From NCBI GenBank assembly GCA_024640025.1, contig JAHEFT010000012.1, positions 1 to 41,303 of the forward strand: DNA of 41,303 nt, read 5' to 3'. The notes beneath the pieces are model-generated. The model was not told the DNA's origin. It did not search any database and saw nothing but the letters and a program-made list of their open reading frames with translations. How positions within the stretch are numbered: position 1 is the stretch's first letter; each line of letters opens with the position of its first letter. The translations under genes were made by a program, and so were the position numbers. Source of the DNA: Chromatiales bacterium (lineage in GTDB: Bacteria; Pseudomonadota; Gammaproteobacteria; Xanthomonadales; SZUA-36). Below are positions 17,930 through 25,907 of this stretch, in pieces.

Positions 17930-19228
17930 TTGGGTTCCAGGTTACTGCCCGATAATCTGACCGGCTGCCTGGAACTGCTGGAGCACCGTCACCATACCTC
18001 CATCGATCTTGGCCTGGACCGGTGCAGCGAGGTCTGGCGCCGGATGGGGTCTCCCGCACCGGCCCCCCGGATATTCATGGTGGCGGGGACCAACGGCAAG
18101 GGTTCCACCGTTGCGACCCTGTGCGCCCTGCTGGACGCACTGGGACTGCGCCACGGAAGTTACACCAGCCCGCACCTCGTGGATTACAACGAACGCGTTC
18201 GCGTTAACGGCAAAAAAGTCTCTGATGAAGAATTGCTCCAGGCATTTGAGGCGGTCGAGAAAGTCCGCGGAGAAGTCAGCCTGACCTATTTTGAATTCGG
18301 CACGCTGGCCGCCATCTGGATACTGTCGCGCTCCGCCCTTGATTTTGCGGTCATGGAGATTGGCCTCGGCGGCCGCCTGGATGCGGTCAACCTGCTGGAT
18401 GCGGACTGCGCCGTAATCACCCCGATCGGTCTTGACCACCAGGCCTACCTGGGCAACGACCGTGTCAGCATCGGGCGGGAAAAGGCCGGCATTATCCGGC
18501 CCGGCAAGCCGGTGATTAGCGGAGAGAATGATCCTCCGGTAAGCATCATCCAGAGGGCGCTTGAACTGGGCGCGCCGTTGAAACGCCTGGGGCGGGAATT
18601 CGCGGTTGAGCAGATTGATGGTCGCGCGCGACTGGCAGTGGGCGGCCTGGAATTGGATTTACCGCTGCCCGCGCTTGACGGGCCCCATCAGCTCAACAAC
18701 ATGGCCACATCGGTGGCTGCTCTGCTGGAACTGCTCCCGCAAGCCGCGCATGAGGCCGCCGTTCTGGCTCACGGCTTGCAGGCGGTTTCACTGGGCGGCC
18801 GGTTCGAACGCGTGTCACACAGGCCGGCGGTCTGGGTGGACGTCGGGCACAACCCGATGGCGGCCAGGGCACTGGCCGTTGCAATGGCCGAAGCCGTCAA
18901 CGCTGAAGGAATCCGGGCCGTTCGCTGTGTCATCGGGATGCTGGTCGACAAGGATGCAGAACGCGTCGCGGAGGAATTGGCGACGGTTGTGGATGCCTGG
19001 TATTGCGCCGGCCTGGCGGGGGAGCGGGGGCAGTCCGGCGCCGCGCTTGGCGGGCGCTTGCGGTTAGCGCACCCGTCAATGGAAATTACCATATTTGAGC
19101 AGGTCAGCGATGCGCTTGAATCCGCGGTTGCCGATTCCGGCCCTGATGATGCCGTGCTGGTGTTCGGTTCCTTCTACACGGCAACGGAAGCCCTGCAGTA
19201 CTGGCGGTCCCGGAATCACGACAAGTGA
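17930..19228 (+). CDS. folC: Bifunctional dihydrofolate synthase / folylpolyglutamate synthase
   Basis: Adds glutamate to dihydropteroate and then to tetrahydrofolates with ATP. 432 residues. The P-loop is GTNGKGST (53-60), followed by TSPHLVDYNERVRVNG, EIGLGGRLDAVN, ITPIGLDHQAYLG with EKAGIIRPGKPVI, and a C-terminal Mur-ligase-like domain with WVDVGHNPMAARALA. The start is taken as TTG at 17930, the only start close to the accD stop; the ribosome-binding site is poor. It probably shares the trp-accD transcript. Confidence 0.94.
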   Translation: MGSRLLPDNLTGCLELLEHRHHTSIDLGLDRCSEVWRRMGSPAPAPRIFMVAGTNGKGSTVATLCALLDALGLRHGSYTSPHLVDYNERVRVNGKKVSDEELLQAFEAVEKVRGEVSLTYFEFGTLAAIWILSRSALDFAVMEIGLGGRLDAVNLLDADCAVITPIGLDHQAYLGNDRVSIGREKAGIIRPGKPVISGENDPPVSIIQRALELGAPLKRLGREFAVEQIDGRARLAVGGLELDLPLPALDGPHQLNNMATSVAALLELLPQAAHEAAVLAHGLQAVSLGGRFERVSHRPAVWVDVGHNPMAARALAVAMAEAVNAEGIRAVRCVIGMLVDKDAERVAEELATVVDAWYCAGLAGERGQSGAALGGRLRLAHPSMEITIFEQVSDALESAVADSGPDDAVLVFGSFYTATEALQYWRSRNHDK

Positions 19229-19247
19229 CGCTTGATACTGCTAGAAT
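19218..19247 (+). promoter_or_regulatory. Possible promoter upstream of the SPOR gene
   Basis: ACGACA (19218-19223, four of six to -35) lies 18 bp before TAGAAT (19242-19247). A TG one base before the hexamer gives an extended -10 character. It falls in the 56-bp gap between folC and the SPOR gene. Confidence 0.4.
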
Positions 19248-19284
19248 CTTCACCCAGCGGCAAGGCAAAAAGGTGTTTTGACTC

Positions 19285-20232
19285 ATGGATAAAGCGCTTA
19301 AGCAAAGACTGGTTGGCGCCAGTGTGCTGATCGCTCTCGCGGTTGTTGTTCTTCCCATGCTCCTGGGCGGGCGTCCCGATGGTGAAGTCCAGAAAACACA
19401 GAAAATCGAGTTGCCTCCTCAACCGTCCGAACTGGACTTTCAAACCCGCCGGTACCCGATCGGAGAACAGCCGGCTGAGCAAATCCCGAAAAGCGAACCC
19501 GCCCCCGTGAAGGCCCTGCCGACGCCGGGTCCTGCCTCCGGGCCGCAGGTCGAAACCGAACCGGATACCGTGCCGGAACAACTGGCGGAAGAATCTGCGC
19601 CGGCTGAAATGGATTTGGAGGAGACAGCGGAAGAGGCTGTGTCGGAGCCTGCAGGCGAAAATGTACCGGAAACAGTGGTTGTTACTCCGTTGCCGTCTCC
19701 GGTCGCAGCGACGAAAGACCCGGGGCGATACGTGGTGCAGGTGGCCAGCTTTGGCTCACTGGCTAATGCGAACCGTCTGGCCAGCACCTTGCGCGGCTAT
19801 GGTTATGCCGTAATGCTCGATTCGATCAAGTCGGATGTCGGAACCCTTCACCGGGTCCGCGTCGGTCCGTTTGCCGACGAGGCCGAAGCGAACGGGGCGG
19901 TTGGTCGCCTGCGGTCGCAGGTCAGCGACGTAAAACCGCGGATCATGGATCTGCAGCCGGATAAGGCCGTGCAGGTTTCCCAGCCGTCAGATCCGATGGT
20001 GCGATGGGTGGTGCAGGTGGGCAGTTTCTCAGACGCCAGTAACGCCGATAACCTGGTTGCGCGGCTCAGGCTGGAATCCCTGAGTGCTTACCAGGAACAG
20101 GTCACCCGGTCCGGGACGGTGATCTACCGCGTTCGGGTCGGGCCTTTCCTGGAGCGGGATGATGCCATCAAGGCCGACAACCTCGTGGCCGAGCGCCTGT
20201 TTATCGATGGTGTGGTCATGAGCGCCGACTAG
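19285..20232 (+). CDS. DedD-like inner-membrane protein with two SPOR domains
   Basis: A 315-residue bitopic inner-membrane protein, probably binding denuded septal glycan at the division site. It starts MDKALKQRLVGASVLIALAV as in the DedD family, with a membrane segment at about 9-28. A Pro/Glu-rich periplasmic linker (about 40-145) leads to two SPOR repeats: 148-222 (YVVQVASFGSLANANRLA to RVRVGPFADEAEA) and 239-313 (WVVQVGSFSDASNADNLV to RVRVGPFLERDDA). E. coli DedD has a single SPOR domain, so this is a duplication. Location between folC and cvpA is the conserved dedD position. The stop overlaps the cvpA GTG by one base. Confidence 0.9.
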   Translation: MDKALKQRLVGASVLIALAVVVLPMLLGGRPDGEVQKTQKIELPPQPSELDFQTRRYPIGEQPAEQIPKSEPAPVKALPTPGPASGPQVETEPDTVPEQLAEESAPAEMDLEETAEEAVSEPAGENVPETVVVTPLPSPVAATKDPGRYVVQVASFGSLANANRLASTLRGYGYAVMLDSIKSDVGTLHRVRVGPFADEAEANGAVGRLRSQVSDVKPRIMDLQPDKAVQVSQPSDPMVRWVVQVGSFSDASNADNLVARLRLESLSAYQEQVTRSGTVIYRVRVGPFLERDDAIKADNLVAERLFIDGVVMSAD

Positions 20233-20789
20233 TGGACTGGCCGGATTACGCCATACTGGCCGTCGTTGCAATTTCGGTGCTGGTGGGCGCCCTGCGCGGG
20301 TTCATCAAGGAAGTCTTTTCACTGCTCGTTTGGGCCGCGGCGTTCCTGGTGGCCTACCACTTTGCCGGGGATGTTGCAGCTCTGATGGAAGATGCGGTCA
20401 CCCTGCCGTCAGCGCGCATCGCCATGGGTTTTGCCGGATTGTTTGTCGCCGTGCTGTTGGTGGGCGGGCTGATCAACTACCTGCTGGGGCGACTGGTGGA
20501 AACCACCGGACTGACCGGGACCGACCGCCTGCTGGGCGGCCTGTTCGGTGCGGCCAGGGGATTGGCCCTGATCGTGGCGGTCCTCCTGGTAGCAGGGTTT
20601 ACCCCCATCCCGATGGATCCCTGGTGGAAAGAATCATCGACCATACAGCGGATGATGCCGCTGGTGAAGCGGGCTTCTGACCTCCTGCCGGAATCCGTCG
20701 TCGAGCAGCTGGATTTTGAGCCCGAAGAAAAGAATGAAGAAAAGGATGAGAAAAAGTCCGACGGCGGTCAAGTTCCGGAGGAGGCATAG
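20232..20789 (+). CDS. cvpA: CvpA family inner-membrane protein
   Basis: A 185-residue membrane protein of the colicin V production family, with about four membrane segments in the first 130 residues (YAILAVVAISVLVGALRGF, LLVWAAAFLVAYHFAG, GFAGLFVAVLLVGGLI, ALIVAVLLVAG). LRGFIKEVFSL is the family signature. The tail is charged (EEKNEEKDEKKSDG). CvpA is linked to envelope integrity and bile or stress resistance in enterics; its molecular role is unsettled. The start is GTG at 20232 overlapping the previous stop. It is followed by purF, as in many gammaproteobacteria. Confidence 0.93.
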   Translation: MDWPDYAILAVVAISVLVGALRGFIKEVFSLLVWAAAFLVAYHFAGDVAALMEDAVTLPSARIAMGFAGLFVAVLLVGGLINYLLGRLVETTGLTGTDRLLGGLFGAARGLALIVAVLLVAGFTPIPMDPWWKESSTIQRMMPLVKRASDLLPESVVEQLDFEPEEKNEEKDEKKSDGGQVPEEA

Positions 20790-20794
20790 CGTGA

Positions 20795-20800
20795 TAGAAT
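20795..20800 (+). promoter_or_regulatory. TAGAAT -10-like element before purF
   Basis: TAGAAT lies 5 bp after the cvpA stop and 43 bp before the purF ATG, with no good -35. It may let purF be expressed apart from cvpA. No clear PurR operator was seen in the 54-bp gap. Confidence 0.3.
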
Positions 20801-20843
20801 CTGGCGCAAACAGAACCTCGCCGTTTTAACCTGGGAAGGCAAT

Positions 20844-22340
20844 ATGTGCGGAATCATAGGAATTGTGGGGACGGCTCCGGTTGCACCGGCGCTGTATGAT
20901 GCGCTGACCATTTTACAGCATCGCGGGCAGGACGCAGCCGGCATTTCAACCCTCGATGGTCCGCAGATCCGCTTGCACAAGGGTAGCGGACTGGTGCGGG
21001 ATGTATTTGAACCGGAACACATGGCGAGCCTGACCGGCAATGTAGGAATCGGACATGTCCGCTACCCCACGGCAGGTCGTGACGATTCGTCCGAGGCCCA
21101 GCCTTTTTATGTCAATTCTCCCTACGGGCTTGCGCTGGGGCACAATGGAAACCTGATCAATACCGATGAATTGACCCAGCAGCTGTTCGACAGCGACCGG
21201 CGTCACCTCAACACCAGGTCGGATTCCGAACTGTTGCTCAATGTGCTGGCGCACGAACTGCAAAACCAGCACCCGCCAACGCTGGAGCCGCAGCATATCT
21301 TTTCGGCCGTCGATGCGGTGTATCAGCGCTGCAAAGGCGCGTTTTCATCCATCGCCCTGATCTGCGGCTACGGCGTGCTGGGTTTTCGCGACCCGCATGG
21401 TATCCGGCCAATGGTGCTGGGCTTTCGTGAAACCCGCGGTGGCACCGAGTACGCGCTGGCATCGGAAAGCGTGGCGCTCGACGTGCTGGGCTTCACCCTG
21501 ATGCGGGACCTCAAGCCGGGCGAATCCGTATTCATCAGCCTGGAAGGCCAGTTGTTTTCACACGTCAGCGAACTCGCTCAGGAACCGTCTCCCTGCATTT
21601 TCGAATATGTTTACTTCGCGCGGCCGGACTCGTTGCTTGACGATATTTCCGTATACAAGGCGCGCCTGCGAATGGGCCAGGCGCTGGCCCGGAAGATTCT
21701 GCGTGAAAGGCCGGATCACGATATCGACGTGGTGATACCGGTGCCCGATACCAGCCGGACGGCGGCCTTGCCCCTGGCATTCGACCTGGATGTGAAATAT
21801 CGCGAAGGGTTTATCAAGAACCGCTACATCGGACGGACGTTTATCATGCCCGGCCAGAAAATGCGCAAGAAATCCGTCCGGCAGAAACTCAATGCCATCG
21901 ACCTGGAATTCCGCAAGAAAAACGTACTGATCGTTGATGATTCCATCGTGCGCGGCACAACGTCCAAGAAAATCATCCAGATGGCCCGGGAGGCCGGTGC
22001 AAGGAAAGTCTATTTCGCGTCGGCTTCGCCCCCGGTGCGCTATCCCAATATTTATGGCATCGATATGCCGGCGCCCGATGAACTCATTGCGGCGGGACGA
22101 ACTGAACAGGAAATCCAGGAAGAACTGGGCGCCGACTGGCTGATTTACCAGGACTTGCCGGATCTCATCTTCGCCTGTCGGGAGGGTAATCCAGCCATCC
22201 GGCAATTTGATACTTCGTGTTTTTCGGGTGAATACATCACCGGAGTCGAAGACGGATATCTTGAGAAATTACGGGCGCTGCGTTCCGACAAGGCAAAGAA
22301 GGAGCGCCGGACAAAAGACGCTCTTCAAATGGCGGTCTGA
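20844..22340 (+). CDS. purF: Amidophosphoribosyltransferase
   Basis: The first committed step of purine synthesis: glutamine amide nitrogen onto PRPP. 498 residues (E. coli 505). Cys2 directly after the initiator Met is the glutaminase nucleophile (MCGIIGIVG), followed by [19 protein letters not shown] and the Asn/Gly oxyanion region HNGNLIN. The PRPP site is [13 protein letters not shown] near residues 362-374. There is no propeptide and no FeS ligand set of the Bacillus type. The ATG is preceded by GGGAAGG. It ends 21 bp before the convergent HerA-type gene; no strong terminator hairpin is visible between them. Confidence 0.97.
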   Translation: MCGIIGIVGTAPVAPALYDALTILQHRGQDAAGISTLDGPQIRLHKGSGLVRDVFEPEHMASLTGNVGIGHVRYPTAGRDDSSEAQPFYVNSPYGLALGHNGNLINTDELTQQLFDSDRRHLNTRSDSELLLNVLAHELQNQHPPTLEPQHIFSAVDAVYQRCKGAFSSIALICGYGVLGFRDPHGIRPMVLGFRETRGGTEYALASESVALDVLGFTLMRDLKPGESVFISLEGQLFSHVSELAQEPSPCIFEYVYFARPDSLLDDISVYKARLRMGQALARKILRERPDHDIDVVIPVPDTSRTAALPLAFDLDVKYREGFIKNRYIGRTFIMPGQKMRKKSVRQKLNAIDLEFRKKNVLIVDDSIVRGTTSKKIIQMAREAGARKVYFASASPPVRYPNIYGIDMPAPDELIAAGRTEQEIQEELGADWLIYQDLPDLIFACREGNPAIRQFDTSCFSGEYITGVEDGYLEKLRALRSDKAKKERRTKDALQMAV

Positions 22341-22361
22341 TCTTTTTCAGCGGTCTTTAGC

Positions 22362-24005
22362 TTAACGCCGCTGGCGTCTCCAGCAATCCACGATGTGCTC
22401 GACATCGGCATCTTCCGGACCCCGGGCCCACATGTCCGTGTACTCGATGCTTTGCGCATTCGGTGGCGGATCGGGCATGGTCACCCGGAACCGGACCGGC
22501 ATCGGAACGCCTTCGCCGGTGGCGATGGCCTCACCCTGCGCCAGCGAGGTCAGCGCCTCGAGGATTCCGCGGGCGGCATCAGGCACCAGCGCGCGCACGT
22601 ATTCCTGGTCATCCGGGTTGGTAATACGCAGGCAGACAAAAGTACTGCACTGGGCCAACACGGTTTCAGACAATTCATTGGGCCGCTGGCTGACGACGCA
22701 AAGACCCACGGCATATTTACGGCCGGCTTTCGCGATACGTTCAAAACTGCGGCGTGCACCCTGGTGCCCGGTGGCCCGGTCCCGCGTAATGTACGAGTGC
22801 GCCTCTTCCGCCACAATGAACAACGGAAATTCGCGGCAACGCGGGTTCCAGTAGTTGAATTCAAAAGCCAGCCGGCCGATCTGCGCAGTGACAACACCGT
22901 GCAAATCAAAAGGAACTGAACTCAGATCCAGCACCGTTACCTTGGCGTTCTGGTCACCCAGACCGACAAAATCCCGTAACAGCCCGGCCAGTGATTCGGA
23001 TGAAGTCCGCTTTGTGGGGGTCAACAGGAAGCCGTAACGGGTGTCGTTGAGGCGGCTTTGCAGTTTGACCAGTAGCTGGTCGAATTTCCCGGTCAGGGCG
23101 GTTTTGGTTTTGCCGAAGTCGGCCGTGGTTTCATTGGCGTATTTGAAACGGCTGACCAGGTCGTCCATCGAAAAGAAAATGGGTGAATCAACCGTGATGT
23201 GGCCAATTTCAAGGTGTTGATTGGCTTCTCTCTTCAATTCCAGCAGCGAGCCGCGCAGGAAAGCGATCTGGACCGAGGCGTTCGGATCATCGGTATCAAT
23301 CAGCAATTCGATGAGTTCTTCGTAGGTCAGCAGCCAATACGGGATTTCCAGTTCACTGGCCTTGATGCAGCGGACTTTCGATTCAGGGAAGGGTGCTTTC
23401 GTATTCGGGTCCCAGTCCTTGGTGCCGTATTCGCCGTGCAGATCGAGAATGATGATATGCGCATTCGGCATGGCCTTCAGGGTCGACTGGATGAAGCTGG
23501 TGACGGACCATGATTTACCCGCGCCCGACTGCCCCAGGATAGCCGCGTGGCGGCCAAAGAAAGCATCGGGGTCGATGTACACGTCGACCGTGTCGAACGC
23601 ACTCAACTTGCCGACCTTGAAATCAGCCGCGCTGTACTTGGAGAACAACACCTCAAGGGTAGCTGCGGTAACCAGGTGCAGTTCGGCCCCGGTAGTCGGG
23701 AAATGGGCGACGCCGCGCTCAAATCCGCCCTTGGCGGTGATTTCACCCAGCGGGTTGACCCGCAGCATTCGCACCAGGCCGCCTTCCGGATCAATTTCCT
23801 GCCACATGCCTTCCACGATGACGAGGACATAGGTTCCGGTTTGCCGCACCATCAGGTAGGAACCAATCTGGCCTATCCTGACTTCGATTCCATCGATGGT
23901 TACTTCGGGGATGAAGCCTTCATCGTCAGAGATCAATTGGGCGACAAAATCCGCCCCGTTGGCTTCAATCAAATGGCCGATAAGAGTATTTTTCTGGCTG
24001 ATCAT
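22362..24005 (-). CDS. HerA-type hexameric ATPase/translocase
   Basis: 547 residues of the HerA/FtsK-superfamily. The N-terminal HAS-barrel-like part is about 1-95 (LIGHLIEANGADFVAQLI). The ATPase has Walker A GQSGAGKS (158-165), the HerA motif IIILDLHGEYG (184-194), Walker B LFIVAEEAH (395-403), and GRKYAVGLCVVSQRPNELS (about 428-446), which carries the polar sensor and probable arginine-finger region. In archaea HerA pairs with the NurA nuclease in DNA-end resection; bacterial relatives occur alone or with defence effectors such as Sir2-type proteins. No nuclease, NurA or Sir2 gene is adjacent: its upstream neighbour is a helical-repeat protein and its downstream neighbour is purF in convergence. 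So it is an orphan here and its role is unknown. The ATG at 24005 is preceded by GGGAAG. Repeated half-sites overlap its promoter. Confidence 0.9.
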   Translation of the reverse strand: MISQKNTLIGHLIEANGADFVAQLISDDEGFIPEVTIDGIEVRIGQIGSYLMVRQTGTYVLVIVEGMWQEIDPEGGLVRMLRVNPLGEITAKGGFERGVAHFPTTGAELHLVTAATLEVLFSKYSAADFKVGKLSAFDTVDVYIDPDAFFGRHAAILGQSGAGKSWSVTSFIQSTLKAMPNAHIIILDLHGEYGTKDWDPNTKAPFPESKVRCIKASELEIPYWLLTYEELIELLIDTDDPNASVQIAFLRGSLLELKREANQHLEIGHITVDSPIFFSMDDLVSRFKYANETTADFGKTKTALTGKFDQLLVKLQSRLNDTRYGFLLTPTKRTSSESLAGLLRDFVGLGDQNAKVTVLDLSSVPFDLHGVVTAQIGRLAFEFNYWNPRCREFPLFIVAEEAHSYITRDRATGHQGARRSFERIAKAGRKYAVGLCVVSQRPNELSETVLAQCSTFVCLRITNPDDQEYVRALVPDAARGILEALTSLAQGEAIATGEGVPMPVRFRVTMPDPPPNAQSIEYTDMWARGPEDADVEHIVDCWRRQRR

Positions 24006-24021
24006 GATACTTCCCTGTCAA

Positions 24022-24066
24022 AATCTAAACTAACACTATGATAATCCAAGTGTTTTGTAAAGTGTT
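24022..24066 (-). promoter_or_regulatory. Promoter of the HerA-type gene with three repeated half-sites
   Basis: On the minus strand TTGGAT (24049-24044) and TAGATT (24027-24022) are spaced 16 bp and would start a transcript shortly before the ATG at 24005. AACACT (24032-24037) and AGTGTT (24049-24054) form an inverted repeat with an 11-bp centre covering the spacer. A second AGTGTT at 24061-24066 repeats 12 bp further on in direct orientation. The layout looks like a repressor site over the promoter. The regulator is unknown. Confidence 0.45.
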
Positions 24067-24084
24067 ACCTGAGTTTTTTCCAAC

Positions 24085-24858
24085 CTATTCCAGTTCCGCC
24101 AGCGCCGCCTCGACATCGAGCCTCTCCATGGCGTCGAGGGGCTCAATTTCAGATGCTTTCACGTACAGTTCTGAAACCTCGTCAATTTTTCTGTCGCCAT
24201 AAAGAAGATACAGCCCGTTGCCGTATTCGATGTGAGCGATGGGCGCCCGTGGCGTGAGGTCCAGCGAGCGTTTGAAGTGTTCGAGCGCCCTGGCTTCGCT
24301 CGCGCCATAGGTCATACCGCCGATCAGTTTGCCGACCTTGTCGATAATTTCCGCATGGTACATGGCAAGGGCCGTGTGAGCCTCGGCGTGCAGGGGCTGC
24401 AACTCGAGCGCGTTTTGCAGACTTTTCAGTATCTTTCCGCCGACACCCTGTTTGAGCGCCTTCACGATCGAGATGCTCTGGCTGTAACGGCCCAGGTTGA
24501 AGGCGTGAAAATAATGACTGTTGGCGTCATCGGGAAATTCGTCTATGGCCTGTTCCCCCCTGGCAATGGCTGCCTGGAAACAGGCCTTCTGCCGGCCAGG
24601 GTCGGTTTCAAGATAGGTCGCATAAATTCCGGTGGCTTTGTTGGCAACGGCATGGCCGGCCAGTCCGTAATCATCCGCGAGTTCGACAGCCTCCTGGAAA
24701 TCGCCGCGATGGAAACAGCGCCACGCCTCCTGGAGGTCTTTGTCTTTCGGGAAAGGTTCCGTGTCACCGCGATGCAGTTCAGCCCACGCGGCTTTGAGCT
24801 TCCCTCCCGGATACCGGAGTTCCGAGTTGTCGTAAGGAAAAGTTTTCCATTTGTGCAT
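24085..24858 (-). CDS. TPR-like helical-repeat protein of unknown function
   Basis: 257 residues, no signal peptide, probably cytoplasmic. Helical repeats are visible: LQEAWRCFHRGDFQEAVELADDY (about 42-64), CFQAAIARGEQAIDEFPDDANSHYFHAFNLGRY (about 92-124), SLQNALELQPLHAEAHTALAMYHAEI (about 145-170) and ALEHFKRSLDLTPRAPIAHIEYGNGLYLLYG (about 190-220). The overall look resembles the tetratricopeptide fold of the regulator-of-microtubule-dynamics (RMD)-like group, but I cannot assign a function. It lies upstream of the HerA-type gene on the same strand with a separate promoter between them, and is divergent from the phasin gene, so it could belong with either neighbour or neither. Confidence 0.75.
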   Translation of the reverse strand: MHKWKTFPYDNSELRYPGGKLKAAWAELHRGDTEPFPKDKDLQEAWRCFHRGDFQEAVELADDYGLAGHAVANKATGIYATYLETDPGRQKACFQAAIARGEQAIDEFPDDANSHYFHAFNLGRYSQSISIVKALKQGVGGKILKSLQNALELQPLHAEAHTALAMYHAEIIDKVGKLIGGMTYGASEARALEHFKRSLDLTPRAPIAHIEYGNGLYLLYGDRKIDEVSELYVKASEIEPLDAMERLDVEAALAELE

Positions 24859-24934
24859 TTTAGTGTGCTTGCTCTAATTCCTGTTTCTACAATGTGTCTG
24901 TCAATTGAAAACAACATCTACCAAGGAGGATGTC

Positions 24935-25804
24935 ATGGTTAAGAAATTAAAGAAGAAAGTACAACGTAAATCCGTCGCCCGCAAGGCCGAAAACCCCGTT
25001 GTTGAATCAGCACGGGATATCTGGCTGGCCGGACTCGGTGCATTCAGTGTCGCCCAGCAGGAAAGTGAAAAGATCCTGGACGAAGGCAACAAGTTCTTTG
25101 ACAAACTGGTCAAGGAAGGCAGCAAGATCGAAAAACGTACGCGCAAGGATGTCGAAGGCACGTTTGAAGACATTCGCGGCGAATTCGAAACTCGCGTCAA
25201 GGACTTCCGTGGTGAAATTGAATCGCGCGTCAAGGAAATCCGTGGCGACGTTGAAGACCGTGTGAAAGATATGGGCGGTGATTTCGATTCCCGTTTCGAC
25301 GGTGTCCGCAGCCAGGCTGAAAGCGTGCGTAAGCAGGCCAGCGACAATTGGGACCGGCTGGAAAATATTTTCGATGAGCGGGTAAGCCGCGTGCTGGCAC
25401 GTCTTGGTATTCCGGCCCGCAGCGACGTTGATAAATTGTCAAAGCGTGTACAGGAACTTTCCCGCAAGCTTGCAGTGCTGGACAAGAAAATCAATCCGGT
25501 GAAAGCGGCAAAGCCCAAGGCAGCGCCCAAGAAAGCAGCGCCCAGGAAGGCAGCTCCTAAAAAGGCCGCCCCTAAAAAGGCAGCTCCCAAAAAGGCAGCT
25601 CCTAAAAAGGCAGCTCCCAAAAAGGCAGCTCCCAAAAAGGCAGCTCCCAAAAAGGCAGCTCCCAAAAAGGCAGCTCCCAAAAAGGCAGCTCCCAAAAAGG
25701 CAGCAGTGAAGAAAGCCGCCGTAAAAAAGCCGGTAGCTAAGACGGTTGCACCGAAGGCGGTTGCACCTATTACACCACCGAAGCCGGCCCCGACGGCGGC
25801 TTGA
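24935..25804 (+). CDS. Phasin family granule-associated protein with Lys/Ala/Pro-rich tail
   Basis: A 289-residue granule-coat protein of the phasin (PhaI/PhaF-like) family. Residues about 15-60 carry the family signature (ESARDIWLAGLGAFSVAQQES, then FFDKLVKEG). A long charged amphipathic coiled-coil region follows (about 65-150, repeated VKDFRGEIESRVKEIRGDVE), then LARLGIPARSDVDKLSKRVQEL. The tail (about 190-265) is a histone-H1-like run of KKAAP units ending in a Pro/Ala stretch. In Pseudomonas PhaF such a tail binds DNA and helps distribute PHA granules to daughter cells. ATG 24935 was chosen for its perfect AAGGAGGA at 24923-24930; a TTG at 24905 lies ahead of it. The gene is single, followed by tandem hairpins and a strong terminator. 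The surface ligand may be PHA or wax ester bodies. Confidence 0.93.
   Translation: MVKKLKKKVQRKSVARKAENPVVESARDIWLAGLGAFSVAQQESEKILDEGNKFFDKLVKEGSKIEKRTRKDVEGTFEDIRGEFETRVKDFRGEIESRVKEIRGDVEDRVKDMGGDFDSRFDGVRSQAESVRKQASDNWDRLENIFDERVSRVLARLGIPARSDVDKLSKRVQELSRKLAVLDKKINPVKAAKPKAAPKKAAPRKAAPKKAAPKKAAPKKAAPKKAAPKKAAPKKAAPKKAAPKKAAPKKAAPKKAAVKKAAVKKPVAKTVAPKAVAPITPPKPAPTAA
25546..25695 (+). repeat. Tandem 15-bp repeat inside the phasin gene
   Basis: Ten successive 15-bp units encode KKAAP or close variants. The last six (25606-25695) are identical, giving 90 bp of perfect repetition of AAAGGCAGCTCCCAA. Earlier units differ at one to three positions. The uniform DNA, beyond what the protein needs, indicates recent expansion by slippage or recombination, so the tail length may vary between strains. 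Read on the other strand it gives a spurious GAAFL-repeat frame. Confidence 0.95.
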
Positions 25805-25880
25805 AATGAGTAAATGGGTTCCGGCCCGTCCCCTACCGGGCGGGCCAGATCATATCAGAACTCTCTGATATCCCTCTTTA

Positions 25881-25907
25881 GGCCGGCGCCCTGCCGGCCT
25901 TTTTTTT
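25881..25907 (+). terminator. Rho-independent terminator of the phasin gene
   Basis: GGCCGGC (25881-25887), loop GCCCT, GCCGGCC (25893-25899), then eight T residues (25900-25907). Two more hairpins precede it: GGCCCG (25823-25828)/CGGGCC (25841-25846) and ATATCAG (25852-25858)/CTGATAT (25865-25871). The T-run overlaps the stop codon of the convergent TetR gene. On the minus strand no U-run follows, so it acts mainly for the phasin gene. Confidence 0.92.

Noticed and set aside
16743-18059. 438-codon minus-strand frame opposite trpA, accD and folC
   Set aside because: It spans three conserved genes in antisense and has no motifs.
22341-22361. Terminator between purF and the HerA-type gene
   Set aside because: The 21-bp gap has a short T-run but no stable stem I could find on either strand.
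22362-24858. HerA plus helical-repeat gene as a defence island
   Set aside because: No nuclease, Sir2, methylase or mobile-element gene is adjacent, the surroundings are core genes, and the two genes have separate promoters.
24901-25695. Minus-strand frame with a GAAFL pentapeptide repeat, resembling a pentapeptide-repeat protein
   Set aside because: It is the antisense reading of the 15-bp repeat in the phasin gene. The phasin frame has a perfect ribosome-binding site, family signature and terminator.
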